Part shown: in pieces, positions 40,144 through 55,100 of the stretch
Layout of the letters: each line of letters opens with the position of its first letter
Position numbering within the stretch: the first letter of the stretch is position 1
Source: UBA3305 sp002373555
GTDB lineage: Bacteria > Bacillota > Clostridia > Lachnospirales > Lachnospiraceae
Length of the DNA stretch: 55,813 nt
Direction: 5' to 3'
NCBI GenBank assembly: GCA_946612455.1
Contig: CAMOER010000016.1
Coordinates: forward strand, 1 to 55,813
Notes under the pieces: model-generated
Told to the model about the DNA's origin: nothing
Seen by the model: the letters and a program-made list of their open reading frames with translations, nothing else
The model's database searches: none
Translations under genes and position numbers: made by a program

Positions 40144-43100
40144 ATGTTTCGACCGAAGCGGCTGCTGAGCTTCATTATGGCATTTCTGATCGCGTTCTCG
40201 CTCGTGAGTCCTGCGTATACACACGCAGAGGGCGCGTCTTCTTATGGTGTCACCGCAGAACTGGCCGGAGCGATAAACACCGTTGCGCAGGATGCGGGGC
40301 AAGCCGGGGATGCTGATGCCGGGACCGGAAATGATGCGGAGGAGCAGCAGACGGAACCTGCGGAAGCCACGGAAGCGGTGAAGGAGGATCTGCCGGCTGA
40401 AACGCTTCCCGAAACAGAACCCGTACAGCAGGAAACGGAAGCTTCAGAGGATAACGGTACATGGGCCCCTGCAGAAGAAACGGAATCCTCCCTGTCTGAA
40501 GAATCGGATGAAACAGAGGGTACCGCATCGGAAAAAGATGCAGAGGAAGACGGTTCCGGTACAGACGAAGACAGTCAGGATGAAACGGACGGGGAGGCTG
40601 TACAGGAAGAAACAGCAGAGATGCGTACCGTAAAAGCGCATCTCAGCAGAGCTGCCCTCTACGAAGAGGATGAACAGACAGCGGTCTATGCGTATGCGGA
40701 CCGTTTCCTGTGGGCGCTTTACAACAGAGAGATTCCGGTGAAAGAAGATCCCGGGAAGAAGATCCCGCTGTCAGTCAAAGTGACCGGCATGCTGCCGGAA
40801 GATATTACCGCGGAAGCGGAGATCATTGAATTTGAGGATATCCCGGCAGAGGGAGAAAATGCCTCCCAGGAGCAGACCCTTTTCTATATCAGTATTGTCC
40901 TTTACGACGGGGATGGAAATATTTATATTCCGGAAGATACCCTTGATATCGAACTGTCCGGAAAAACGATCAACAGGACCGTTGATGATTATATCCCCGT
41001 ACAGGTCTATTCCTTCGCGGAAAATGAAAAACGCTCGGCAAAACATAACGGAAAATACGCGGCGGATGTCATCGTATTCAGGGATGACTACGCGGATGCG
41101 GACCGGCTGGCATACAGGAATCATCAGGACAAGCTCGTCCGGTTCCGGGAAGATGAAGACGGTCTGACCGCGACCGCCGATAATACGATCTGGTTTGAAA
41201 CAGAGGCAGAGGGAATGCCTCTGGATCTTGTTGTGTCCGCACAGCTTCCGGAAGAAGAGGAAGAAGCTGCGGAGGAAACGGCAGCGGAAGAGACAGGGAC
41301 GGAAACGGAGACGATGGAAGCTGCTGATGCAGGAACGGCAGAGACAGAGGCTGCAGACGGGGAAACCGCTGAAACGGCAGATGCAGAGACTGCTGAAGCA
41401 CAGCTTATCATGCCGGAGGCACCGGAGATCGCTTTTGAAAAAAACCGGAAAGCATACGCTGTTTATACTGCAGAGGGAGATGAAAATCACAGAATAACAT
41501 ATACATTTTTTGTCTGGAACGAGGATATTCACGGATATACGGAGTTTTCCTTTTCGGATGCGGACGGAAATACCGTGTTCACCCAGACTGTTAAGGATGG
41601 TTCTGAGCTGATCGTCCCGCAGCCTGTTTCCACAGATACGCGGATCTTTGCGGGATGGTATGAGGGAAATCCCGACGGAAACGGCGGCTATACGCTTGCG
41701 GAGGAACCGTATGATTTTGATCATATCACGATCACGGAAGACGGCGCCGTCAACCTTTACGCGGTATACACGGAGTACGCCGAAGTCGTATTTCACGATC
41801 AGTATGACAGCACTGCAGGCGTATTTCCCGTGGCAGCCACAAGGTATGGGGAACTGACAGGGGAAGGAGATCCGAAGACAGCACTGGTAAAGATCGATGA
41901 CGTAAAGACTGTTTACGCCGGCAGCGGGGAAGACAGAATGGCGTTCTATGCCTGGTCGTATGCGGAAGTCACTGTGCCCGGCGCGGAAACCGATGATCAG
42001 GGCAATGAACTTGAACCCATTGTCCCGGATGAGAATGGCTGTATCTCCGTATCGGAAAAGACCGATCTGTATCCGCTTTACAAACCGGTCCGCCGTCTGA
42101 GTTTCTATACCGGCCCCGCCGGTTCCGGCGCCTCCTATATTCCATCAGCGGAATGGTTTGAAGGCGATGGCCCGGATTCGCTGGCTGTCCCTGCGTGGGA
42201 TGGCTATACCTTCGAAGGATGGTATACCGGAACGATGTCTTCTTCCGGAAATGATGCGGTGGTATATTACGGAAGTCAGATCACCGAAGCGGATGGTACG
42301 CTCGTCAGCAATGCAGATGACGGAGGGGTGTATATCTCCGAAAGGAAGCTGATGCTCCGCGAAGATGCCACGCTCTATGCAAAATGGGGAAACCATAGTG
42401 TTCCTTACAGGATCATCATCTGGAAGCAGAAGACTTCCGGTACAGGTTCGGAAAAGCTGTATGATTTCGCGGAAGGAATCGAAAAGACAGCTGCTCCCGG
42501 TACTGAGATTTCCGTGGACGAGGAGTATAAGACCAGAACGTACCTGGGCTTTGTTTATGCAGGCTGCTCGGCGAGTACTTCAGTCGATGAAAACGGCGGG
42601 ACAGTGCTGCACGTTTATTATGACCGGGATGGTGAAGACTATAATCCTTCCGGCAGTTTTCATGTACTCCGTTTTGCTGATTCTGCAGATGACAGCACAG
42701 ATTACGGTACTTTCCAGGTACCGTATGAACGTTCCCTGACTGCAGGAAATAACGGCGGCACCTATGTCCCCGCAGATCCGGTCTCTTCCGTGAAGAGCGC
42801 TTCCGGAAAGAAGGTCTATTCCTTCAGCGGCTGGTATGCGGATCCGGCGTGTTCCACCAGGGTTTTCTTCACCAGAGAATCTTATGAGGCCTTTACGGGA
42901 AGCGCACAGAAAGTGCTCTATGATGTGATGCCGGACGACGATCTGACGATTTATGCCGGCTGGAGCGCAGACTGGTATCTGGTGCAGATCGATCCGAATT
43001 ACGGTACCTTCAACGGGACCGGCGGAACCTGGTTCTGGGAGACATGGGACGGCGAAACCGTGCAGGAATATACGCAGGTGAGCCGCGATTATGTCGAATC

Positions 43101-46100
43101 CAGTTCCGGGACGTATTATTATGTGAAGCACGACCGTGCATACTACGGCTATACCGGGAATGAATGGGATCACAGCGAGACCGATCGTGAGACGAAATAT
43201 ACCACTGATCCCGGTGAAGCGACAGAAGACAGCACCTTTGAATATGCGCCGGGCGTCTACACTTATGCCGGATGGTATGAGGTGCTGGCGGACGGATCGG
43301 AAGTTCCTTATGATTTCAGCAGCAAAGTCGATCATGATACCTATCTGAAGCTGCGCTGGAAGAAAGCCGGCACATATTATCTGGCTTATGCTGCCGGTGA
43401 AGGCAGGCTGGACGACGGGTCGAAGGAGGCAGTGCTTCCCGAAGGATATGGAGACAATTCCAGCGTTGTCCTGACACGCGCTGCCAAAGCAGACAATTCT
43501 ACATTTATCGGCTGGAAGGTCAGAGGCGAAGACGGCGGCAGGATCTTCCTGCCCGGAAAGAGCATGACGCTGCACGCAGATGATGCAGTGCGTTCCGGCG
43601 GAAAGGATATTATCTGGCTGGATGCAGTATATGCAACACTGGAAACAGCATCTGTGATCTATGATGCGAACGGCGGGACGATCGGAAGCGAAACTGTAGA
43701 TTTTGGTAAAACGATCAGTGCCGCCGGAGAAGAAACAGATGCCTCCGGTGTTGTTGAGAACGGAACTGCAGCGGTCTCCGGCATTTCCAATAATTCCAGA
43801 TTCAGGTTGAGCAGCGGCAGGGGCTTTGCAAAAGAGGATGCGGTCCTTGCCGGCTGGAGCGAGCAGCAGAATTATGATCCGAAGAATCCGGACGCAAAGC
43901 TGTTTGCCCCCGGCAGTGTGTGTATTGTAGACAACAAGGAGCCGAAGACGCTGTATGCTGTATGGCAGACAACTGTCACCTATCATCTGACAGAAGAACA
44001 GGCAAACTGGGGCGGCAGCTGGGATACGCCCGCCTATACGTATAACGGAGAAACAAATACCTATACCGGGACCGCTTATATCAAGGCAGCAGTTACGGAA
44101 CCGCCGTATATTCCGGTGTATACCGGAACCGGCCGGAAAATCTTCCGGTACTGGACAACAGATACGGCTCCGACGCCCGAATCCGCAGAATATAATTTCT
44201 CGCAGCCTGTAAGCGGGGCACTGGATCTTTATACGTGCTGGAGTGAGCCGAATACGCTGAAAGTCCACGCAGTGGACGCTTCTGCGGAGACTCTGGAGGA
44301 TAAGACCGATACCTGGAATGTAAGCGATATTACTGTCGATACGGAGGAAACCGACCTGACAGCAGACAGCCATGTAACTGCGCCCACAGGTTACGAATTT
44401 GCTTTCGCTGCCGTATCGGACACACTTGAGGGCATTTCCGAAAGCAGTGCTGTGACAGCTGTGAAATATGACAGCATCAGAAAGAGCGTTTGTGTAAAAT
44501 ATGAAGGGGAGACCTCCTATGCCGCATTGGCGGACGGGAAGGAGGTTTACTTCGTATACTTTAATAAGAAGACGCTTCCGGTCGGTTATAAGTGCATTGA
44601 CGAAGATGATCAGCTGAGCGATGTGACTGTAGCCGGAACCGCTCCGACAGCAACAGACACGGCGCTGGGAACCTATAACATGGCTGAGAAGCTGGCGTCT
44701 CCGCTTGCCTGGGCGGAAGACAGCAGCTTCACCTGTTATGCTTACGGGATCGGCAGCACGGCGCTTAACAGCGTGGAAGGTTTGCATATGCTGACTTATG
44801 CTTCTTCCGCCGGGGAGGCATCTCCGCAGCTTCAGGTCCGCAATACCTGGCGGGGATTCGAATATTCGGAGAATGGCTCGGAATGGACGAATTGCGGATA
44901 TGATCCGGAACTGTATGTGATTTACTATACGCAGAAACCCACGGTCGTTACATTTAACGAAAAGACAGTCGGCGCTGCGTCCCTGATGGAAAGAAAATTT
45001 ACTTTCGATTACGTTATTACCGAGACGCAGGAGACTTCTGTGCAAAAACAGATCAAGACCGGCGGAGATTGGATCAATGACGGGGATCCCGTGGTGACAA
45101 CCGGAACGGAGACGATCATCAGTGATACTGTACAGCTGAAAGACAATGAAGCGGATTCCGTTGTTCTGTTTTACGGACGAACGGAAACGATCGGTGAGGA
45201 AGAAAATGATGGGACGCGTACGGTCACTGCAGTAGTGACAGCCCAGAAGGTCACGATCACCCAGACGCCGGACGCAGCATTCTCCACCGAGATCGACGGT
45301 GTTCTGCAGAATGCCGAACCGTATCAGTACACTTATACTGCAAACGGCAGCGGCGGCGCACAGGAAACGGTCTTTACGAATACCCATAAGGCCTTCAGGA
45401 TGGAAGTCCATGTTGCGCTGACGGAGCACGATGGCATGACCGGCGGCATCGTCCGGCGGGATTCCCTGAGAAGCAGCACAGAAACCGCATACAGCTTTGA
45501 TCTGGCACTCGGAGAGTCCGCTGTGTTTACGGAGAAGCTTCCGGAAGGCGTCATTTTCACAGGAGATACGGATAAGTATTCGTTCGGGACCGTTCTGTAC
45601 GGTTCCGGTGCAGAGACTGACGGAGACGCAGTCACCGTTGCCGGCATGGATATTGCTTCCATTTCGTACGAGCGGACGGACAGCAATCTCTGCAAGCTGG
45701 TACTGAAAGATGCGGAAGGAAATACGGCAGGAGAGCTCGATGGGAACGAGATTTACTACCTGTATTATCCCATGCCCGTGATCCGGTATGTAAAAGCGGA
45801 TGCGGCCGGAAATCTGACAGACATCACCGGTTCCCTGCCTGATTCGCAGACAGGGGAGATCAGTCCTGCAGAAGCAGTCACGTATAACCATGCTTCCCTG
45901 ACGCTGAACGGGAAGACCGTGAAGCAGAGGGAACCGTTCGCCCTTGTCGGAAATGATTTTACGATCAGCCAGGCCGGCGGGAATTTCCGTATGCCGCCGA
46001 TCCTGGATGACGGACTCTATGAACGGTATCTGAAATATACGCGCCTTGGTGCAGGAAATCTGGCAGCAGACACGCTGGATGCCCTTGACGGTGTCAGCGA

Positions 46101-49100
46101 CGGACTCGTCATGAATCTGAGAGTTCGGGAAAATGCGCTCCAGTACAGTTTTGACGGCGAAAGCTGGAGCAATCTGCCGCTCGAGGGCACTCCGTGCATC
46201 TACGCGATCTATGATGAAAGAGGGTACGATCTGCAGATCAGCAAGACGGTGGATATGTCTGCCAGCGGGGAGAATGCGATCTTTGCGGATTCTTCCTATA
46301 CGGTCACGATCAGTTCCGGGTCGATCACTGCAGACAGTTATGAAGCGGAAGGTGCGGAAAATGCGTCCGTGGAAGCCGTGCCGGCAGAGGGCACGGACCC
46401 CGGCACGATCACGTTTACCGTAAAGGACGGCACCAGGATCCGCCTGAAGGGAATGCCCCGCGGGAACTATACGATCACCGAGTCCGGGAACGAGAACTAT
46501 GATCTGACCGCAAAGACCGGCTCCATCACAGGCAGTCAGACAACTGCAGCGGAAGTCACGGACAATCAGCAGGTTTCGCTTGCGCTGAACGCGGAAACGA
46601 GAGTGGAGCTGATCAACAGCCCCAAACAGCTTTGCAAGATCAATGATAACGGGACGGATCACATTTTCTATACGCTTCGCAGCGCTGTGGAATATGTGGA
46701 AGATAATATCACGTCCCGTACGGCTGAGATCGAAATGCTGGCGGATTACCTGATGCCGGCGGCGGATACAGTGGAGATCCCTGCCGGGTATGATATTACG
46801 CTGACAACGGCGGAGAGCGGATTTAACGGCGCGGGCACGCTGGCGGTCATTACCAGGACAGAGAAGCTTGCGGATACGCCGATGTTCTCGAACAACGGCA
46901 CGCTTGCCTTTAAGAATGTGATTGTCGACGGCGCCTCGGTGGAAGCGTCTGTTCCTGTTGTTTCAAGTACCGGTGACCTGACGGTCGGTGCAGGAACCGT
47001 TATCCGGAATGCTGTAAATACCGGAAACGGCGGCGCAGTGAGTGCTTCCGCCGGGGATCTGACGATCAACAGCGGTACGATTACAGACTGTCAGGCTGCA
47101 TCCGGCGGTGCGGTCTACTATACCGGAAGCGGCAGCATTACCGTGACCGGCAATGCCGTGCTGCATGATAATGTAGCGTCAGATGGCGACGGCGGCGCGA
47201 TTTATGCAGCAGCAGGAACCATCAGTCTTACGGGCACCTCGCGCATTTCCGGCAATAGTGCAGGAAAGGGAAACGGCGGCGCGGTGTATGCGGAAAATGC
47301 AGTCATTGATATCGCTCAGAATGCCGGTCTGGAAAACAATACGGCAAAAAACGGCGGTGCAGTCTATGTACAGACCGGTACGGTCACCATTTCGGAAACA
47401 AATGGCGTTACGCCTCCGCAGATCAGGAATAATCAGGCGTCTGCCGGTGACGGCGGTGCGATCTATACCGGCTCCGGCTCTGTTTCGGTATCCGGCGGAA
47501 CGATCAGTGACAATACAGCTGCAGCAGGAAACGGCGGTGCGGTATATACCGGAAGCGCCTCTGTTTCGGTATCCGGTAATGCTGCGATCAATCAAAATAC
47601 CGCAAAGAACGGTGGCGCGGTCTATTCCGCTTCCGGTACTGTGGGAATTGAAAATGGAACGATTGAAAACAATAATGCGTCGGATGGAGACGGCGGCGCG
47701 GTCTATGCAGGCAGCGGCAATGTGACGTTAACCGGCGGAAGCATCAGGAATAATACCGCGCAGAAGGACGGCGGCGCAGTCTGCACAGCCAGCGGATCGA
47801 TTACCGTATCCGCATCTGCCGGCGGCACAGCGCCTTCCATCGCAAGAAATACTGCGACGGAAGGCAACGGCGGAGCGTTCTGCACCGGAACAGGTGCAGT
47901 CAGCATCACCGGGGCTGGTGTTACAGATAATACAGCCGACGGCAGCGGCGGTGCAGTCTATGCGGATAAGGGTACAGTGACCCTGAATAATGCTTTGCTG
48001 CATCAGAATACTGCCGGTGAGAAAGGCGGCGCAATGTACGCGGGCAGCGGCAATGTGACGGTGTCCGGCGGCAGCATGAACGGTAATACCGCACAAACAG
48101 GAGACGGCGGCGCGGTATACGCCGGCAGTGGAACTGCGTCCCTGTCCAGCAGCAGAATGGAGAATAACAGCGCGGTGAATGGACGCGGCGGTGCAGTCTG
48201 CATGGACAGCGGCAATCTGACTTTGAATACGGTCACAGAGACCGGCAACACTGCTGTAAACGGTGCTGCTGTCTTTGTCAACGTCGGAAGTGCGACCATC
48301 AATATCGGAAGTATCACCGGAAACACTGCCTCTGCGGGCGGTGCTGTTGGCGTGGGCAGCACAGAGGCCCGTCTGATCCTGAACGGAAACGTGCAGATCA
48401 GAAACAATACACAGGAAGGCGGCGCCATAAGCAACGTCTATCTGGATCGGGATGGCGATGCGGTCATCAATATTGATACGCTTGGCAGCAACGCGGCAAT
48501 CGGCATTCATGTACCGGATGCAGTGGTGAATAAGCGCAGTGTGCCCGGTGCCAGATTCGCGGTCTATACCAGCAATAACAATGCGAACAAGATCACGAAC
48601 GACCGGTTCCCGGCGCTTACCGTTCAGAGCGACACGGATGCGAAGAAGCTTTACTGGAGCAACGCGATCAAAGTAGAAGTGCGTTATCTGGCTTCCTACA
48701 ACGGAGGATACCCTCCTGCAGCCGCAGGTACTTTTAAATATAGCAATGACACTTATTATCCTGAGTTTCATGATGATGCGATTTCCGACCTGGCAGCCGA
48801 GCTGAATACAAAGTTTGACTTGAAACTGACTGCGACCGCTGTCTATGGCGGCGCGTTCAGGGAAGGTGCGGCCGTATTTGATGATTATGTTACAACACTC
48901 ACCTGGAACTCCCCGGCATCCAAATGGCAGCTGACAAAACGGGACGGAAGTACCGTTGATCTGGGAGATAAAAAGATCATTATTTACTATGCCGAGCCGG
49001 CCTATATTTCGATCGAGAACAACACCGACATGGCACTGAACATCAGCGACATGAAGGTGAACAGCACCAGTGTGATCAACAGCGGAACAACAGCCGGATA

Positions 49101-52100
49101 CGGCATGGTCTTTGCGAAGAACGGCGCGATCCGGGATGCTATGCTGCCGGTATCGGCGGCGGATCTGCAGTTGGCAGCCGGACAGTCGGTCAATCTGCTG
49201 ATCCCCGGCGGGCGGAACATGAATTATACGCTGGACGGAAGCTTTGGCGGCACAGACCCCAGTGTACGGGTAAGACGCGGGACGGATTCCAGTCTCAGTG
49301 AAGAAACGGTCACACTGTCGGGAGGTGCTTTTGCACAACTTACCGGTACGACGCTGAATGCTTCCGGAACCTATAAGATCATTTTCGGTGACGATAAGTA
49401 TATCTGCAAGGTCGTTGACGCGGCAGGGGTGGAGCATCCCTACAGCAAGATCAGCGATGCGATTGCTGCCATTGTAAGTACTACGGGTACCAATCCTCCT
49501 TATACGCTTACAACCGCAAAGACAGCTGTCATTGAGATGCTGACGGATTATCTGCTGCCGGCATCGGATGCGGTCGTGATCCCGCAGGGCTATGATATTA
49601 CGCTGACAACGGCGGAAAAGTCGGGCGTCAGATATGCTTATACCGGAGAGGGCGAGCGGGCGATCATCAGCCGCGATTCGGAGAATACGAATCCAATGGT
49701 CACATCAGATCTCGGGAATGTCAGCAGCAAGTTGACGTTAAGAAATCTGATCATTGATGGTAAGAGCGTGCGTGGTAACAGTGCTGGCGGTGCGGTTAGT
49801 GTGAAATTCTTTGAAGTCGTGCTTGATACCGTTGATTTTGTCAATGTATTCGCCCAGAACGGCGGCGCACTGTATATTGATGACTGGAATAATAGCGCAC
49901 TCGGTAAAGCAAATTCCAAGCTTACTGCGACAAAATGCCGTTTTGCGAATTGTAATTCCACGCTGCAAAGCGGCAGCCGGATCGGCGGCGGTGCGATTCA
50001 TTTCTTCGGAACCACACTGAATCTTACAGATTGTGTCTTTGAAAACTGCAACGGCGGCGATCAGGCCGGCGCTGTGTTCCACAGGGTGGATGGTGACAGA
50101 GCTTCCTGGACGAACATTTCCGGCTGCTCCTTTACAAACTGCAGTGCCAAAGCTGCAGGCGGTATGGAGCTTGACTCCAAGACCATCAATGTATCGAACT
50201 GCACCTTTGAACATTGTGTTGCGACAGAACGTAATGGCGGCGGCTTCAATGTTTATGCGTTGAACAATGCAAATCCGACAGCGAATTGCGAGATTACGCT
50301 GACGAACTGCCTGTTTAACGACTGCCAGGCTTATGCGGCGAATGGCGGCGGTTTCCGAAGCACATCGGTTTATACGACGGTGAACGGATGTACTTTTACC
50401 AACACTTCCGGAAAACAGGGCGGCGGTATCGCACTGTCCAATACTAATGCACAGAAGGGAGAAATCAACGGCTGTACCTTTGACCGCTGTACAGCGACTA
50501 ATCAGGGCGGAGGTATTTTCGCTGCTGCCCTGGAGTTAATCATCGATGATTATACGGATGCTGAAACCGGGAAAACCGTTCATACAGAGGTGAAAAACTG
50601 TACCGCCAGCAATGAGGGCGGCGGTATTTACCAGACGAGAAACGCGTCCGGCAGTTCTTTGAGCATCAGAAATGCTGTAATAACCGGAAATCAGACAAAG
50701 AACGGCAGTAAGAACGGCGGCGGTGTGTATGCATACAGCCATTCTCTGACGATCGAGGATTCTGCTATTTCCAGAAATACTGCTTCCGGAAACGGCGGCG
50801 GCGTCTGGTTTGATGTTGACAATGATACGAACCGTGCGAAGCTGAAGCTGACTATAAAAGGCAGTACGATAGACGTCAATACCTCGAATGGAAACGGCGG
50901 CGGGATCTATACATTGGCGAAGACCGTTACGATCAGTGCAAGCGATACGAAGAGGGATGAAGACGGCAATGCAGTGCGTTCCTCTGTATCCAACAATACG
51001 GCAAAGACTGACGGCGGCGGTATATACCATAAGCTGAATGTTGCCGGGTCGAAACTGACGGTCAGTGACACAGATATCGATGGCAATACGGCAAATAATA
51101 CCAGTACGAATAATCCGGATCAGGGTGGCGGCGGCATCTTCGCGGGTGTTCGGGAACTGGAAATAACAAATTCGTCAATATCCGGCAATACGGCCAAGAG
51201 CCATGGCGGCGGTATTCTGTTCGATATCAATAATGATGGTGCGAGAAACGCGATGAGCCTGACTGCAAAAGGCTGTACGCTGGATTCCAATACTTCCACC
51301 GGCCGGGGCGGCGGTATCTGCACGGGCGCCAGGACCGTTGATATCTCGGCATATACCAAAGATGATGAAAAAACCGGCACTACGATCTCCAATTGTACGG
51401 CGGGTTATTCCGGCGGCGGTATTTATCAGGTGCGGGATGTTGACGGATCAGCACTGAGTATTACGGATTCTGTCATCAGGGGCTGTGTATCCAATGATAC
51501 CAGCACCGATACCAATTCTCCGCGGGGCGGCGGTGGTATTTTTGCACAGGTCCGGTCCGTGACCGTAAAAGGTTCTGAAGTCAGCGGCAACAAAGCTGTG
51601 AGATATGGCGGAGGAATCAGTGCACCGCTCAGCAGCGCCAATTATATGGTGATCATTGATCAATCCAGCGTCACCGGCAACACTGCCGGCAATCAGGGCG
51701 GCGGGATCTATACGCGCTCCCAGCTGACGCTCCGGAATGGTACTGAAATAACCGGGAACAGGCTGCTGACCAATACAGCAGCGGACTGTGCCGGTGTTTA
51801 TCTGCTGAACGGACGCACTCTCTATGTCGGTCCTGAAGGCGCCAGTGAAAATACAACGGATACGATCTATGTGAGGGAGAATCATACCTCGGCCGGCGTC
51901 GCTTCCAACCTGCGTCTGTGGGATAGCGGCACCGGAGCAAATCAGGAGAATAATGCTGCAAGTACCCACGTTTACTGTCATCTGGCCGGAGAGATCCGTG
52001 TTGTAAATGCGAATAAAGTCGGAACTGTATTCGGTGATGCACAGTATGCGAATCCGGACGGATTTTCCGACGACTCCGCTGTATTTAAGGCAGACGCGAG

Positions 52101-55100
52101 TACCCTGCACGGCATCATCGACCGTACGGATCCGGCTGGAAAACGGATCATCTGGGCGGGACCGCCGATAGCGAAGATTACGGACGGAGACGGAAATCTT
52201 CTGTATATGAAGGCGAACGGCACTTCGCCGGCGATCTTTGACAGGCTGGGAACAGGAAAGGTCGGGAACAGCTTCAGCAGCTATAGTACAATCGCTGCCT
52301 TCAACATGCTGTGTACCGAGTCTCCCGCACTTTATACAGAGGACGGAGAACGGTATACCGGCAGTACATACTATATCAAGATGCTGAATGATTATGAGAC
52401 CGCTGCGGATATGAATGTGCAGGCGGTTCCCGGGCGGAACATCATCTTTACCACGGCCGGCAAGGACGACACAGATGATTATCCTTATGTCGGACCCGGC
52501 ACCCGGGCAACGGTCACCCGTACTTCCCAGGTCAATGCCGGCAGGACCCTGATGAACATAACTGGTGACCTGACGCTGGAGAACATTGTGATCGACGGCG
52601 GATCCGAAAATGGCATCACGCCGAGCGGAAGTACGCGCTGTATGTACATCAACAATGCAGCATGTACAGTGATATTCGGAGAAAACTGTACTCTGCAGAA
52701 TGCCGAAACGGCGGCGAACTCGAACGGCGGCGGTGTTCTTGTGAACGCCGGAAACCTGGTGATCCGGGGCGGCATCATCAGGAACTGCAAAGCAGAGAAC
52801 GGCGGCGCAGTTTATGAAAACAGCGGTTCAGTGCGGATCGAAGCCGGAAATATCTATCAATGCAGGGCAGCTGCAGACGGTGCGGGCGTATATCAGAAAA
52901 ACGGTTCCTTTACAATGTCCGGCGGCACCATCCGCGGCGGGGAAGCCGGCGGATCCGGCGGCGGTGTCTATACAGCCAACGGCAAGGCCTTTACGATGTC
53001 CGGCGGATCCATTACCGGGAACAAGGCAGCACAGACCGGCGGCGGTATTGCCATCGGCGGTGCTGATACACGGCTGTATTTCTCCGGCAAAGTAAATATT
53101 GCCGGCAATACCTGCGATGCCAGTCTGGCACCCGGAAAAGCCTGCAATGTGGAACTGAACCAGAATACCAATCAGGTCATTAATACCCACAACGGCGGTC
53201 TGTTTGCCGGCGCCTATATCGGCGTTTATGTTTCTGACGCGAATAATGCCTACACCGACCATGGTACGGAACGGAAAGATTTCGGTAAATTCGTGACCGG
53301 AGACAATACGACCAACTTCTACAGCTTTGTGAATGACCGGAACGGTCTGAAGGGCGGGATCATCGAAAATCCGGATCCGAATACGATTTACTGGATCCAG
53401 ATCTTCTCCCTGCAGGTATCGAAGGAAGTCGTGGACGGAGCGTCGAACCGGGCGGATCCGGACGAGCCATTCAGCTTTACCGTAAATATCCGCGGGAGAG
53501 CGACCGTCAGCGGTCAGCTGCATGCTTATCAGATCGACAGCACTACCGGCGATTACGGTGAGATGGTATTTACGAGCAACAATATAGACACTGCCACTGC
53601 GACCTTTACCCTGAAAGCGGGCGAGACGGTCACGGGCGTCAATCTGTCTGAAGGCCTTACCTATGAAGTAATCGAGAATCTGACGGGAGAGCAGGCAAAG
53701 AAATACGCTGCGATGCCGGCTGAAGTCATCACAAGCAGGATCGGTGAGAACAAAGGAAGGACGGACATCGATCCGTATACCTCTTCCGTGACATTTACCA
53801 ATATTCGGCCTGTGTGCAAGATTACCGATCATAACGGCAATCTCCTGTACAGAAAGATTACAGTGGGAGAGAAGCAATACCATGTACCGGCTGTTTATAC
53901 TGAACTGACCGGCGAAGAAGGCGCGTTCAAGGCGCTCGAAGGGACTTTCTACAGAGGCGAGGAAAATACAAGTGTAAGCTATGCTGTCGAAAACGGCGTG
54001 CAGATCCAGATGCTCATTCCTTCGTATTCTCTTACGGAGGCAGTTGTCCTGCCGGCTGCGGTAAAAGGCGCTGTCACATTGACAACGGCTTCCGTATCCG
54101 CGGACAAATTCCCTTATCAGGGAACCGGTACAACAGCCACGATCAAACGTGACTTTGCAGGCGGATCCATGTTTACGGCAGCCGGGGATCTGACATTTAA
54201 GAAGATCATCCTGGACGGCGTGAAGGGAAGCTATACGGCAGATGTTGATGGCGGTATCGTCACTGTCCCGGATCACGGGAAGCTGACGATCCAGACCGGA
54301 GCAGTCCTGCAAAATGCGAAGACAGAAGGCAGAGGCGGCGCGGTTTATACGGCAGCCGGCGGAACCGTTGTTATAACAGGCGGTACGATCAATCGCAATG
54401 AGAGTATTGGAAACGGCGCCGGCATTTTCCTGGCAAGCGGAGCATTGCTGGAGCTTTCCGGAAGCCCTTCCTTTGGCGGAAAAGGCACGGACGTCGGCGG
54501 AAATATTACCGCTTTGAACGGAAACTTCCGGGATCAGACTTACATCGGAAAGAAGAACGGCGGAAAGACCTATGAAAAGCCCCGTCAGGATATTTATATT
54601 GAAGAAACGGGAACAGCCCCTGCTTCGATCGTCCTGACCGGAGATCTGACAGCTGAAGCCGGTTCTGTCTGGGTGTTCGCGGAACATCTGAATCATTACG
54701 CTATGATGAAGCCGTTTGCACGGATCACTGCGGACGAGCTGAACGGTGCTGCCTATGCGGCGTTCCGGAATGCGCAGCCGGATGATGTCACGAACTGCGG
54801 CGGGGATTCCTATCTGAGCGGCAGTACGGGAGAGAAGCCTGCGTACGTATACTGGTCCGGCGGATTTGACATTTCGTTCAATAAGACAGACGGATTTGGC
54901 AATCCTATGGCGGGAGCAGTATTTACGCTGTATACGGATGCGCTGTGCAATACTGCGTATATGCAGGGCGGAAATCCTGCTGCAGCAGAGTCCGCAGATG
55001 GCACAGATAAATTTAAGGACAAGACAGGGGAAACGCTTGCAGAGGGGCAGGTGCTGTTTGAAAGCATTCCGGCCGGCGTCTATTATATGAAAGAAAAGGC

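Larger units (their letters stand above)
46630..54240 (+). repeat. Four-fold repeated capping module preceding each beta-helix
   Basis: A module of about 100-150 residues starts at 46630, 49402, 52168 and 53812. Each begins with CKI(x)D-like residues (LCKIND, ICKVVD, IAKITD, VCKITD). It contains an IEML/IKML/IQML...Y segment, then the GYDITLTTA or equivalent strand. It then has a xGxGxxAxIxR loop and ends in an (N/K)-(I/V/L)-I-(V/I/L)-DG stretch. A beta-helix follows every time. Confidence 0.85.

Noticed and set aside
42580..46662. Very long minus-strand open frame (1360 codons) and other antisense frames at 47728-49437 and 52828-55533
   Set aside because: They lie opposite the giant gene, have no ribosome binding site or family resemblance, and follow from its GC-biased codons; the plus-strand frame has signal peptide and domains.
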